Assembly: GCF_949774975.1 (NCBI RefSeq)
Contig: NC_083105.1
Location: forward strand, 70,324,924 to 70,388,923
Direction of reading: 5' to 3'
Length of the DNA: 64,000 nucleotides
From: Lagenorhynchus albirostris
Lineage: Eukaryota; Chordata; Mammalia; Artiodactyla; Delphinidae
Shown here: in pieces, positions 47,991-59,394 of the stretch
Layout of the letters: each line of letters begins with the position of its first letter
Position numbering within the stretch: position 1 is the stretch's first letter
Translations under genes and position numbers: made by a program
The notes under the pieces: generated by a model
What the model saw: only the letters and a program-made list of their open reading frames with translations
What the model was told of the DNA's origin: nothing
The model's database searches: none

Positions 47991-48378
47991 GTTTTTTTTT
48001 TTATTCAAACAGAAAGTCCCCAAAATTATAATCATCCTCATCAGTTCACTCAGTCCCATGTAATTAATGTTTTTTTCATCTTGATCTTTTGTTAGCACTT
48101 TTATGAATTTATCAGTTTTCCATTAGAGTTCTGAAAAATGCTTATTCATTCAGTTCAGCAGTATAGTCAGTTACCAGAAACCAGTACTTGTCAGAGTCTT
48201 TTCCATGAATTCCTTGAAAATGTTCCCTTTTATAGGAACATTTTTGCAAAAGCATCAGAGTACACCCAGAACTGTCTGTAAATGACAAAAGACTTAAAAA
48301 TGACCACAGTTAAAGATTTGATGAAAGTTCATAATAATGAAATTGACAAGGAAATTTAGTTATTTCTGAGATATACAT
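47786..48378 (-). mobile_element. Retroposed block: unknown poly(A) transcript plus CHR SINE
   Basis: AAAACTCTCAYTATTTG at 47769-47785 and 48379-48395 brackets 593 bp that is foreign to L1, so the block behaves as one insertion. On the reverse strand it reads, from 48378 downwards, ~380 bp of non-L1 sequence. This ends TGTTTGAATAAA plus an A run (~48011-47991): a polyadenylation signal and tail. A short-form CHR SINE follows (47990-47786), whose own A-tail touches the TSD. The transcript part has no ORF that I recognise and I cannot identify its source gene. Confidence 0.8.
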
Positions 48379-49900
48379 AAAACTCTCACTATTTGTAAAT
48401 GACATTATACTATACATAGAAAATCCTCAAGACAGCACCAAAAAAAACCTTCTAGAACTCGATGAATTTGGTGAAGTTGTAGTATACAAAATTAACATAC
48501 AAAAATCTGTTTCATTTCTACACACTAAAAGCAAACTATCAGAAAGAGAAATTAAGAAATTAATCTCATTTACAATCACATCAAAAAGAAAAAAAATACC
48601 TAGGAATACATCTAACTAAGGAGGTAAAAGACCTCTACTTGGAAAACTATAAACATTGATGAAAGAAACTGAAGATGACACAAACAGATTGAAAGATATA
48701 TCATATTCATTGACTGGGAGAATTTATATTGTTAAAATGATCATACTACCTAAGACAATCTACAGATTCAAAGCAATCCCGGTCAAAATACCAATGGCAT
48801 TTTTTTTTCACAGAACTACAACAAATAATTTAAAAATTTGTATGGAAAACTAAAGCCCCCAAACAGCCAAAATAATTTTGAGAAAGAAGAACCAGAGCTG
48901 GAGGTATCATGCTGGCTGACTTCAGACTATACCACAAAGGTACAGTAATCAAAACAGTATGGCACTGGCACAAAAACAGACACATAGATCAATGGAACAG
49001 AATAGAAAGCCCAGAAATAAACCCATGCACTTATTTTCAATTAATCTATAACAAAGGAGGCAAGAATATACAGTAGGAAAGGTAGTCTCTTCAGTAAGTG
49101 GTGCTGGGAAAACTGGACAGTTACATGTAAAAGAATGAGATTAGAACATTCTCTAATACCATATACAAACATAAACTCAAAATGGACTAAAGACCTAAAT
49201 GTAAGATTGGAAACCATAGAACTCCTAGAGGCAAACATTGACAGAACACTCTTCGACATAAATCATAGTGATATTTTCATGAATCTATCTCCCAAAGCAA
49301 AGGAAACAAAAATAAACAAATGGGACCTAATTAAACTTAAAAGTTTTTGCACAGCAAAGGAAACCATTAACAAAGCAAAAATATAGCCTACTGAATGGGA
49401 TAAAATATTTGCAAATGGTATGATCAATAAAGGGTTAATATCCAAAATATATAAACAGCTCATACAACTCAATATGAAAACAACAAACAACCTGATTAAA
49501 AAATGGGCAGAAGACATCAATAGACATTTTTCCAAAGAAGACATACAGATGGACACCTAGCACATATAAAGATGCTCAGCACTGCTAATCATCAGAAAAA
49601 TGCATCAAAACACAATGGGATATTACTTCATACCTGTCAGAATAGCTATTGTCAAAAAGACAGCAAATAACAAATGTTGGTGAAGATGTAGAGAAAAGGG
49701 AACCCTACTACACTATTCGTGTGAATGTAAATTGGTTCAGCCACTATGGAAAACAGTGTGGAGGTTCCTCAAAAAAACTAAAATTAGAACTACCATATGA
49801 TCCAGCAATTGCCTTCCTGGGTATACATCCAAAGAAAACAAAAACATTAATTTGAAAAGATACATTCATCCAATCTTCATAGCAGTTCACTAAAATTCTA

Positions 49901-50199
49901 AAGTAATACCAATTTCATTTGAAAGTTAAAATGATTTGACTTGTAAATAATCCCTTTCTTAATATCTATAAAATCTATAACCCATTTATGTTGTTTTGAT
50001 CAAATGTGTAATACTGTTATTGATAACTCAATCTAGAAGAAATTTTAACACCTAAGTCTTTATGATAATAGGAAATTTATGTTTTAATTTATATTATTTT
50101 TTGTAGAAGATTATGATAAATAATCAAAAAATTTTAAACAAAAAATATTTTTATGTTAGGTTAATTCTTGTGGGAGAAGTGGAATGGAAATAGCTATAA
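49901..50199. other. No gene; AT-rich unassigned
   Basis: About 300 bp between two L1 segments that does not read as L1. Confidence 0.4.
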
Positions 50200-50822
50200 A
50201 GAAAGCATTTTTAAAACAGTGTGGAGGTTCCTAAAAAAAAATTAAACATGGTATTACCATACGATCCAGCAATTCCCCTTCAGGTCAGATACCCAAAAGA
50301 ATTGAAAGCAGGGATCTGAACAGATATTTGCACACCAATGTTCACAGCAGCATTGTTCATAATATCCAAAAGGTAGAGATAACCCAATGTACCCCAATGG
50401 ATGAATGGATGAACAAAAGGTGGTACGTACATACAATGGAATATTATTCAGCCTTAAAAGGAGGGAAATTCTGATACATATTACAACATGCAAGAACCTT
50501 GAAGGCATTATGCTAAGTGAAATTAGCCAGATACGAAAGGACAAATATTGTACAATGCCACTTATATGAGGTCCCTTGAATAGTCAAATTCATAGAGATA
50601 GAAAGTAGAATAGTGGTTACCAGGGGTTAGGGAGGAGGGAAAATGGGGAGTTATTATTTAGTGGGTACAGAGTGGCAGTTTGGGGTGATGAAATGTTCTG
50701 GAGATGGATACAGGTGATGATTGTACAACAAAGCAAATGTACTTAATGCCACTGAACTGTACACTAAAAATAGTTATAATGGTAAATTTTGTGTTATGTA
50801 TATTTTACCACATAAAAAGAAG
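50200..50822 (+). mobile_element. L1 LINE 3' end, older subfamily
   Basis: ORF2 C-terminus (GTGTGGAGGTTCCTAAAAAA, CCATACGATCCAGCAATTCC CC, CAGCAGCATTGTTCATAATA TCC) leads into a 3' UTR ending GAACTGTACACTAAAAATAG TTATAATGGTAAATTTTGTG TTATGTATATTTTACCACA. It overlaps the ORF2 segment that ends the preceding L1, so it is a separate copy. Confidence 0.85.
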
Positions 50823-51214
50823 AGTTTATTCATGTAACTTTAAAAAAGTAAATATCTGTGGGTATTAAATCATTAGTCTCATACTTTATTAAATCTTAGA
50901 TACCACTGATTGTTTAGATGCACTATTACTTTTGTATAACTAAGCCAGAAAAAATCTGTAACAAACTATGATGGTTTTTATCACTTACAAATTTTGTTCT
51001 ATTATTACTGAAACAGATTTTTAGACTTATTTGGATCTTTACCATCAATTACTCTCATGTATATGTGGAAATATGAACAGAACAAATTAGTTAAGATACT
51101 ACTTGTGATATTGTGATTTATAAGAAATATATATTTGGTCTTTGTCCACTATTCCTGGCACAGAGCTCTGAAAACCCTTGAAATTTCCTAAGTGATGAGA
51201 GCAACAAAGGTGTC
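50823..51214. other. No gene seen
   Basis: AT-rich unassigned sequence. Confidence 0.35.
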
Positions 51215-52070
51215 TTTTGTTATGTTAATAGGATAACTTTGGACCCCACCTAAGTATGGAGGCTCGTTGCCAGGAGAACCAACCATATTATTGGAGGGTT
51301 GTAACTTTCAGTTCCATCCCCCCACACCCGACCTCCTAAGATAGGGAGAGGGGCTGGAGGTTGAATCAATCACCAATGTCCAATGATTTAATCAATCATG
51401 CCTATGTAATGACATCTCAATAAAAACCCATAAGGGTGGGGTTGGGAGAGCTTCTGGGTTGGTGAATAGGTGGAGATTTGAGGAGAGTGGCAGGCTCAGA
51501 GAGGGCATGGAAGCTCTGTACCCTTTCCCCAGAACTTGCCCAATGCATCTCTTCCATCTGACTGTTCCTGAGTTATACCGTCTGTATCCATGGGTTCTGC
51601 ATCTGCAGATATGAAGGGCTGATTGCACTATGCCATTTTATGTAAGAGACTTGAGCATCTGAGGATTTTCACATCAGAGAAGGGTCCTGGAACCAATGCC
51701 CCAAAGATACAAGGGATGACTGTATCCTTTTATAATAAACCTGTGATCAAGTAAAGTGAAATGTTTCTCTGAGCTCTGTGAGCCGCTCTAGCAAATTAAT
51801 CAGGCCCAAGGAGGGTGTCCTTGGAACCTCAGATTGACAGCCTGTCGGTCAGAAGTCACAACCTGGATTTGTGACTGGTGTCTGAAGTAGGGGGATAGGG
51901 TGGCTGTCTTGTAGGACTGAGACCTTAACCTGTGGAATCTGATGTTGTGTCCAGGTAGATAGTGTCAGAATTGAATTGAAATGTAGGACTCCCATCTAGT
52001 GTCGGAGAATTGTTTGGTGGTGTGGCACTCTATCCCCCCGACCACACCTCCACCACGTTAGAACTGGTAC
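51215..52070 (+). mobile_element. Endogenous-retrovirus LTR, split by a small DNA element
   Basis: GGATAACTTTGGACCCCACC TAAGTATGG, GGCTCGTTGCCAGGAGAACC, ACATCTCAATAAAAACCCAT, then TATAATAAACCTGTGATCAA GTAAAGTG, CTGTGAGCCGCTCTAGCAAA TTAAT and CTGTGACTGGTGTCTGAAGT-like text follow an old MER-type LTR that I recognise by texture, not by name. Two AATAAA signals (51419 and 51733) are visible. No retroviral genes flank it. Confidence 0.6.
51578..51722. mobile_element. 145-bp TA-flanked DNA transposon remnant (Tigger-like MITE)
   Basis: TA occurs at 51576-51577 and 51723-51724. Ends: CCGTCTGTATCCATGGGTTC and, reversed, CAGTCATCCCTTGTATCTTT, related terminal inverted repeats. The LTR text reads continuously across it. 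GCCATTTTATGTAAGAGACT TGAGCATC is a hallmark phrase of this family. Confidence 0.75.
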
Positions 52071-52813
52071 TAGAACATTTTATTACTAAATTTTTTTTTT
52101 AATCTTCAGAGTCTCAGTCTTTGAATACACTTTTTTGCTTCGTTGTCAGTGTCTGGGTGAGTCATCAAAAGCCTTGGTACAGCATTTCTTAAATGCTATT
52201 TTCTCCCTAATGACTGACACAGGCACACCTGCTACCTGAACAGAGCAATAATGAGATTCATTTCAATTTCTGAGATGTTAAAATTTGAAAAAAAATACCC
52301 CAAATCATAATACTTAGGATCTGTTGGATATATTTAAAAGAGTGCAGTAACAATTATATCTATAAATGTTAATATTTTTAACACACTGGAAAGTAGATCC
52401 TTTGCAATCATGAAAAGTTATAAAAAAGTTAATTTTAAATTAAACAAATAGGTGAGGGGGGGTACATCATTTTTCAAAATTCCTTTAAAGGATAAATGAG
52501 CAAAAAAACATACATGAGCAATCTGACAAAGAAGGTGACCCATGAAGTGAGGGAAGACTGAAAATTGGGTTACATGGTAGTTTGTTTAAATACTATCTAC
52601 ATATTTTGGTTGGTTTTTGGCTGGGGTTTGTAGCTTAAGATAAGTTATCAGTTTTCAGGGGACATGAAAAAAATTAGACAAATTCAGATAGAGGAAATTT
52701 ATATATTCAACCAAGTATTTTCTTCCTTCCTGCATTTCTCTCAACTATCTCACTTGCTGTGTGTTTTTGTCAACTTTCACTTGTGTTTCCATAGTTGTTC
52801 TGACACCAGCTTG
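52071..52813. other. No gene seen
   Basis: AT-rich unassigned sequence up to the next SINE. Confidence 0.35.
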
Positions 52814-52828
52814 AACCTCCCCATTTTT

Positions 52829-53016
52829 TTTTTTTTTTTTGCGGTACGCGGGCCTCTCCCTTTGCGGAGCACGGGCTCCGGACGCGCAGGCCCAGCGGCC
52901 ATGGCTCACGGGCCCAGCCACCCCGCGGCATGTGGGATCTTCCCGGACCGGGGCACGAACCCGCGTCCCCTGCATCGGCAGGCGGACTCCCAACCACTGC
53001 GCCACCAGGGAAGCCC
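52829..53016 (-). mobile_element. CHR SINE, short form, 16-bp deletion, with TSD
   Basis: AACCTCCCCATTTTT at 52814-52828 and 53017-53031 is a perfect 15-bp TSD. Compared with the copies at 17870 and 47786 it lacks ~16 bp between two GGCCTCTC repeats near the tail end (52850-52862). ORFs on both strands are read-through. Confidence 0.97.
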
Positions 53017-53031
53017 AACCTCCCCATTTTT

Positions 53032-54282
53032 AAAATAGAAAAAAGTCACTATTTTTTTTTTGCTGAGTCCAAATGGATGAAGAATTTCTATTTAAAGACT
53101 TATTTGCTTCTAACCTTAAAAGTTTCTTTTCTTTAGTAATGAAATCTTGTTTAGAAACCAGATTCTGAATATTTGAACATCTCCATAAAGAAATGGAAAA
53201 TGTATTCTAATTTTTATATGTGAGCATAATTGGTTCATAAGATAGTTTTGTAAATCATATTATGCAATTATGATTGGGAAAGATAAAAATGTATCCATGA
53301 CTGGAATTAGAACTGATGAAATGTGTAAGTGTATAGGGGCAGGTGCCAAGCTTACTTTGTCCCCCTCTCTCCTTCCATCCAATCTGGCAACCTGAACTTC
53401 TCAAAACTCGATGCTTCAGAAAAGGATCTTCTCTTGAGTTTGAGGGACTCACTCTTCTAGGACCTAGGTGGTCACTGTTGTCCCCTCTTGTGCATAGGCT
53501 CCTTGTGTCTGGGCTCTGTGTGTAAAGCTGGTGACCAAGATGGTCCCTTTGGTCTTCACCTTGGACCAAAAGATTTAGCATATTACTTTGAAAGTTTGTA
53601 AACTTCCAGTAACCATAATGTAAACATTACTCAGGAACTACTAAGAGGTGCCCCAGAGAATCCCCTGAGTTCCAGACACAGTCCATCTTACCCACAAAGT
53701 GGAGCAGTAACCCAACTTCCCCTTGTTAATAATGATAATTTCTCAGGCCAGTACTGTAGTCCCTTTTTTGCCTGTTGGTTCAGTAGCCTGGAGAGTGGTA
53801 GTGGTAGTAATAACTCAGTGGTAGTAATAACTTCCAGTTCACTGGACCATCATGGTAACTCCTGTTGGAAACATTTGTTTGGGGGGGGATTGAGACTTCT
53901 AAACCAACACAGATGAGAGTTGTAAGGATGGTAAAGAAACATTATTTTGCTGATGAATCTGCAATGTGGGGAGGCCTCAGTGGGGAAAGCTCATCTTTGC
54001 TCCACATGGCTCCATCAGGTGTCTGGCAGTTGAGAATGGTGGTTGACTGGGGAGGCTGAAACAGCTGAGGCTGCAGCTGGAACATGGCTTTTTCACGTGT
54101 CTGCTTGATTTCCTCACATCACGGGGCTGGGTTCTGAGAGTGAGCCTCACATGGTGAGAAATCACCAGGTGGGAGTTGTATCCTTTCTGTAACTTAGCTA
54201 TGAAAGTCATAAAGCATAGTTTCTTCGTATTTTATTGGTCAAAGTAGTCACGTGTTCCAACCCAGTTCGTAGTGTTAAAAAA
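53032..54282. other. No gene; part may be an old LTR-like repeat
   Basis: Bases ~53930-54180 (GGAGGCCTCAGTGGGGAAAG, CTGGCAGTTGAGAATGGTGG) resemble an old repeat related to the one at 36625. The 108-codon reverse ORF at 53255-53581 has no domain. Confidence 0.35.
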
Positions 54283-54291
54283 CAAAATTCA

Positions 54292-54472
54292 GGGCTTCCC
54301 TGGTGGCGCAGTGGTTGAGAGTCCACCTGCCGATGCAGGGGACACGGATTCGTGCCGCGGTCCGGGAGGATCCCACATGCCGCGGAGCGGCCAGAGCCTG
54401 TGCTCCGCAACGGGAGAGGCCGCAACAGTGAGAGGCCCGCGTACCGCAAAAAAAAAAAAACAAAAAAAACAC
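54292..54472 (+). mobile_element. CHR SINE, short form, internal deletion, with TSD
   Basis: CAAAATTCA at 54283-54291 and 54473-54481 is the TSD. After GCGGAGCGGC the copy jumps to GAGCCTGTGCTCCG, missing ~36-38 bp around the 'CCATGGCCGCTGAG' segment; the junction carries CA. The A-tail is interrupted (A13 C A8 C A). Confidence 0.96.
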
Positions 54473-54481
54473 CAAAATTCA

Positions 54482-54734
54482 ACTGAGTCAATTTGAAGAT
54501 CTAATTGGCGTTATTGAATGATTCACGAATTGGGCAGCTTCCCATCTAGTAAATATAAGGGCTCTCTGAAGGGTTGTACAAAATGAAAGGTTTTATTCTT
54601 ATGCCTTAATACTATTTCTGAGCAAAGAAAAAATTTTAATTATTTTGAAGAAAGGTGTTTCTCTTTTCCCTACTCAGTGTTCTTTTTTTCTTTCCAGGAT
54701 CTTTGCATGTATCCCATGATTTTTCTTTTTATTT
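54482..54734. other. No gene seen
   Basis: Unassigned sequence. Confidence 0.35.
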
Positions 54735-54850
54735 TTTTCTTAAAACTTTAAAAAAATTGAAGTATAATTGATGTACAATATTATATAAGTTTCAGGTGGA
54801 CAACATAGTGATTCACAGTGTTTAAAAGTTATAGTCCATTAATAGTTATT
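54735..54850 (-). mobile_element. L1 3' UTR fragment, antisense
   Basis: TTGAAGTATAATTGATGTAC AATATTATATAAGTTTCAGG TGGACAACATAG is the reverse complement of an L1 3' end; a 3'-most fragment only. Confidence 0.8.
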
Positions 54851-55450
54851 ATACCCATTATTTGACTCATTCTTTTGGTTGGGGGGGGTCGATGTTTACC
54901 CAATATTGCTTTATAATTTGTAAAATTATCTGAGTCAAGTTGTGATGTGAACTGTATCAGAGAGGTCCAACACCCATCCCCTCTTTGACCTAGATGCAAC
55001 ATGAAGGAAAAAAAGAACAAGTTATGATAACTAGGCAACTAAGGTAAAGCTACCACCAAAAGCCCTGCTGGAGTTCCAGGAGCTGGGGAGAAAGGAGGAA
55101 GCCAGGGCCAAAGTGCTTACCTGTAGGCTACCATTATGGATCAAAAAATCGGGAACCCTTTTACCAATCCACTCCCCTAAATTGGGTCAGTTTCTGTGTT
55201 GGGTGTGGCCCTTTGCACTTAGAGCAAGCTATAGGGGTTGTCTACATTACTGAAGATACTCAGTGTTACAGGAATACTGAAAAAAAAAAAAGAAAGAAAA
55301 ATCAGCAAAGTGACCTAGATGAAATTGGACAAAAAATGACTTCAAGCAGGTTTGGACTTTAAAAGATGAAGTCAGTAGTAATGCTGTGTTCTAAACGAGT
55401 GAGGGCAGTTTGCAAAACACCACACAGTCATTACAAAGATTGTATACAAA
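54851..55450. other. No gene seen
   Basis: Unassigned sequence with a G8 run at ~54880 and an A-rich patch at ~55281. Confidence 0.35.
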
Positions 55451-55461
55451 GAGGATAGCAA

Positions 55462-55592
55462 TCCCACTCCTGGGCATATATCCAGACAAAACTATAATTC
55501 AAAAAGATACATGCACCCCTATGTTCATAGCAGCACTATTTACAATAGCCAAGACATGGAAACAACTGACAGATGAATGAAGATGTGCTGTG

Positions 55593-55636
<44 letters not shown>

Positions 55637-56097
55637 GGAATACTACTCAGCCATACAAAAATGAAATAATGTCATTTGCAGCAACATGGATAGACCTAGA
55701 CATTATCATACTAAGTGAAATGTCAGAAAGGGAAAGACAAATACCATATGATATCACTTACATGTGGAATCTAAAATATGACACGAATGAACTTATCTAT
55801 GAAACAGAAACAGACTCACAGGCATATAGAATAGACTTGTGGTTGCCATGGGGGAGGGGGGTGGGGGAGGGGTGGATTGGGAGTACGGGTTTAGCAGATG
55901 CAAACTGTTATGTATAGAGTGGATAAACAACAATGTCTTACTGTAAAGTACAGGCAATTATATTTAATATTCTGTGATAAGCCATAATGGAAAAGAATAT
56001 GACAATGAATGTATATATATATGTATAAATGAATCACTTTGCTGTACAGCAGAAATTAACACATTGTAAATCAACTATACTTCAATAAAAAAAAAAC
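55462..56097 (+). mobile_element. L1 LINE, 5'-truncated, with TSD and internal CA microsatellite
   Basis: GAGGATAGCAA at 55451-55461 and 56098-56108 is the TSD. It starts in the ORF2 C-terminus (TCCCACTCCTGGGCATATAT CC) and ends ACTATACTTCAATAAA plus A-tail. A (CA)n tract at ~55597-55634 sits where related copies have only ACATATATACAATGG. The ORF at 55573-55917 is a shifted ORF2 remnant. Confidence 0.95.
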
Positions 56098-56108
56098 GAG
56101 GATAGCAA

Positions 56109-59088
56109 AACCCTCTACATACTGGAGTATCAGGAACACCACCCTCAAGTGCGAAGGACATGATAGAAAAATACATAGGAATAGATGGAGAGAGATAAAT
56201 ATTTATGTTTTAAAAAATTAGCCAGTAATATTCTCAGCTAATTCCTTTCATAATTATTATTCAAAGGTTAACATAAAAGTGTGAAAATTTTTACAAAGCT
56301 TAAAAATCATTATATACAGTTTATTTGAGCAATATCCCCTCAGAATTGGTTATTACCACTATTAATGACTTGCTAGTTAGAGTGGTAATGACCCATAGGA
56401 AAAACTGCTGGTAATGACTGATTTCAAAGGGATTATGGCTTAATTAATGGCACTCCACCTATCTTTAGTCATTCTTGTTAAGTACCATTTTTATGCCTAT
56501 TTCAAGACCATGAACCTTAGTTTATTACATTTGGAAGAATATCACCAAGGCAGATAAAATAGATAATAATTTTCTGATTTTGGTTAGCTTTGCAATGTGT
56601 GGGCATTTCACCAAATTATTTCAATATTTCTTTATCCCTTGCTTATGAAATGTCACTTATAACTTTTGGGTCGGTTACAAGAATATAACTTAAAACTGAC
56701 ATACTTGTTTCTGGAAAAAAAAAAGTCCAAAATGTTTCTAAATTAGTGGACACATTTTTGCACATCTCCAATTTGGATTGGGTGATAATTGGAAAATACA
56801 AAGCTGAGATAAGATTTTTTTTTTTGAGAACCTTCTTTGTCTATGCAGAGAATACTGGGCAGGATGTCACGTGATCTGGATTTTGGTTTCAGCTCTGCCT
56901 CAGAGTAGATACGTAGTTTTGATTTTCTGGTTTTCGCTTTTATGATTTGTGCAATTAGAACATTAGACTAGATTGCCTCTTAGTTCTTTATAGCTCTTCA
57001 ATTCTACAATTGTAAATCACAGTTTAAAAAGAGAACAGACAGGAATGTTTGCATTAGAGCTATAGAAAATCTTTTTCCAGTAAACGCTATAGGATATCCA
57101 CATTATTCCTAATACTAACCACGGTCCTTTTGTACATTTCTTGATGTAAATGGTCCCCATGTGGGGTTTAGAAAATAAAAATATTTTTGTTGTGACAGTG
57201 CTAAATTTTGTGGACTTTGACCCAGCTTGGTTTCTAACTGGCTGTGTGATTTAGGGCAATTCTAGCACCTAAAATGGGCCAGCATCATGAACTGTCTTAT
57301 ATGATGTACGGGGATGAAACTTGACATTAATCAGTACACCTGACAGCAGCAAAAATTCATTGAAATGTATTTTTCCACAAAAGCTGCTAAAGTAGCTGAA
57401 ATTATTAAGTTCCTAAATGATGTGCTTTGTGTTACTTAATTTGAAAACATGCCTTATAAAACTTGACTCTAAAACACTTTTAGCTTACTCTCTAAGTCTG
57501 GGTTCACAAAGTGTGGTCTGGGGACTCTGGGGTTCCTGAGACTCTTTTAGGGGGATTAATAAAGTCAAACCTATTTTTAACTAATAATACTGAGACATTA
57601 TTTGTCTTTTTTCTTTTTCTCTCATGAGAGTACAGTGGAGTTTTCCAGAGGTTTCATGGAACATGATACCATTATATAATGAAATGTATTGATATTTGGA
57701 AGAGCTGCACAACTCAGTGAATTGATAGTTTCCAAATAGCCAATGCATGATGCTACAAAATTATGCATGGATAAAGAATTCTTTCAAAGTGCAAGTTAGA
57801 CCAAGGGATATTAATGTAATAGAATATGAAAAGCTTATTGATATGGTTTCAGATTTCACTTTGCAACTAATCATTAAGAAACTACCACTTGTTGAGTTTA
57901 GTAAAGTGTCAAAGAAGAATATCATAATTATTTAAAAAAACTCTTTAAAAGAATCCTTCTTTTCCAGCTACATATGTGTGAGTCTGGATTTTCTTCATAT
58001 ACTTCATTTAAAATTAAATTGTAACAGATTGAAAGCAGAAACAGATATAAAAATTCAGCTGTGTTATATTGGCCAGACATTAAAATTATTTACAAAAAAA
58101 ATGTAAAATAGTGCTACTTTTCTCACAAAGGTTTTTTGTTTGAGAAAACATAGTGATTATTTTTATAAAAATGTTAACATTTAATGGGTTTATTATTTTA
58201 AAATGAACTAGTCAATGAAAAAATTTTAAATTTCTATTTTAATTTCTAACATGGTAAATATTTATACTGTAAAACAATTTACATAAACATTCTCTGAATC
58301 CTCAATAATTTTTACCTGTGTGAAAGGATCCTGAGACCAAAAATTTTGAGACCAGCTGCTTTAAGTCAATTAAATTTCTAAAGACTTACTTGTTACCACT
58401 GTGAACTTAAAAAAAAAAAATGTGCTGTAGGCCCTGAAGACAATTTCCAAGGACCTCTGAAAATGTTCTGTATTATGGTACATCAGTGGAATGAATCTTT
58501 GGTTTCCCAAGATAAGTATTTAATTGAGTAAAACTTATTTGGATAGAGAATTCCATTGTGTTGAATCAAGGCAAAATCCTCCTTAAGGTGTGTAGATTCT
58601 AATCTTTGGGGTCATCAATGGAAAGTGAGAAAAAGTAGTATATGCAGAAGAAAAACAAACTGACCTGAAAATGGATGAAACAGGTAATGAATGGTGATGT
58701 GACCTTGTTACTTCCAGAAACCTGTATGGTAAGTCCTGAGACCTGACTCTTGGGCTTCTGCAACTTTGGATCACTCTGAGTCCTTAGCCCTGAATCTGTA
58801 TTAGGAGCAGAAGAGCTGCCTGATCTTCCATTTAGAAGGGAAGTGATTTGAAGAATGCACCACAGTGGTGTCTGTGTGGGAGGACTTTCCGTATACATTA
58901 GCTTTCATCTCTTTCAGAGCAAGTAGATATAAGAGTGCATCAGCAAAAGCAAGCCATGCCACTCACTTATTTCCTCTGCCTTTAAAAATACTGAATCATT
59001 GGTACACTTGGCTATATAACACTGACTCCAAATGGGGCTCAAACAGATATGAGGCAAACTCTGTCAAGAGCTTCACTACCTTGTTATT
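56109..59088. other. No gene; ~3 kb unassigned
   Basis: AT-rich. A weak MIR-like stretch lies at ~56870-56990 (TTCAGCTCTGCCTCAG) and another at ~57225-57265 (TTCTAACTGGCTGTGTGATT TAGGGCAA). The 57747-57935 ORF and reverse ORFs at 58583-58898 have no domain. Confidence 0.4.
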
Positions 59089-59103
59089 AAAATCAGTTTT
59101 CAG

Positions 59104-59379
59104 AGACTTCCTTGGTGGTCCAGTGGGTAAGACTTCACACTCCCAATGCAGGAGGCCTGGGTTCAATCCCTGGTCAGGGAACTAGATTCCACATGCATGC
59201 CACAACTAAGGGTCTGCATGCCGCAATTAAACATGCCTCAGTGAAGATCCCACGTGTTGCAAGTAAGACCCAGTGTAGCCAAAATAAATAAATAAATATT
59301 GAAAAACAACAACAAGGGCCTACTGTATAGCACAGGGAACTATAGTCAATATCTTGTAATAACCTATAAAAAATAAAGT
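59104..59379 (+). mobile_element. Chimeric insertion: CHR-2-like SINE plus L1 3' UTR piece
   Basis: AAAATCAGTTTTCAG at 59089-59103 and 59380-59394 brackets 276 bp. The first ~210 bp are an older-type CHR SINE (AGACTTCCTTGGTGGTCCAG ... AGACCCAGTGTAGCCAAAAT AAATAAATAAATATTG). After AACAACAACAA comes ~65 bp of L1 3' UTR (GCCTACTGTATAGCACAGGG AACTATAG) ending AAAAAATAAAGT. The TSD places both parts in one insertion. Confidence 0.85.
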
Positions 59380-59394
59380 AAAATCAGTTTTCAG

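Larger units (their letters stand above)
46170..49900 (+). mobile_element. L1 LINE ORF2 remnant, doubly interrupted
   Basis: Truncated at both ends: the endonuclease part and the 3' UTR are absent. Reverse-transcriptase sequence can be followed: LPENKSPGLHSFTGEFYQIYKEEL (46713-46784, given here as a run for location only by positions), then HMILSIETEKALDK near 47089-47130. The catalytic box comes after the second insertion and reads FVND instead of FADD (48391-48402 region). C-terminal ORF2 is present as GLADFRLY..., DLIKLKSFCTAKETINK and PLWKTVWRFLKK-like pieces to ~49860. Frameshifts and stops are many. A CHR SINE (47277-47638) and a 593-bp retroposed block (47786-48378) split it. Confidence 0.9.

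Noticed and set aside
47432..48095. 179- and 138-codon ORFs
   Set aside because: They run through two SINEs and L1 ORF2 remnants; the shared peptide recurs in every short CHR copy.
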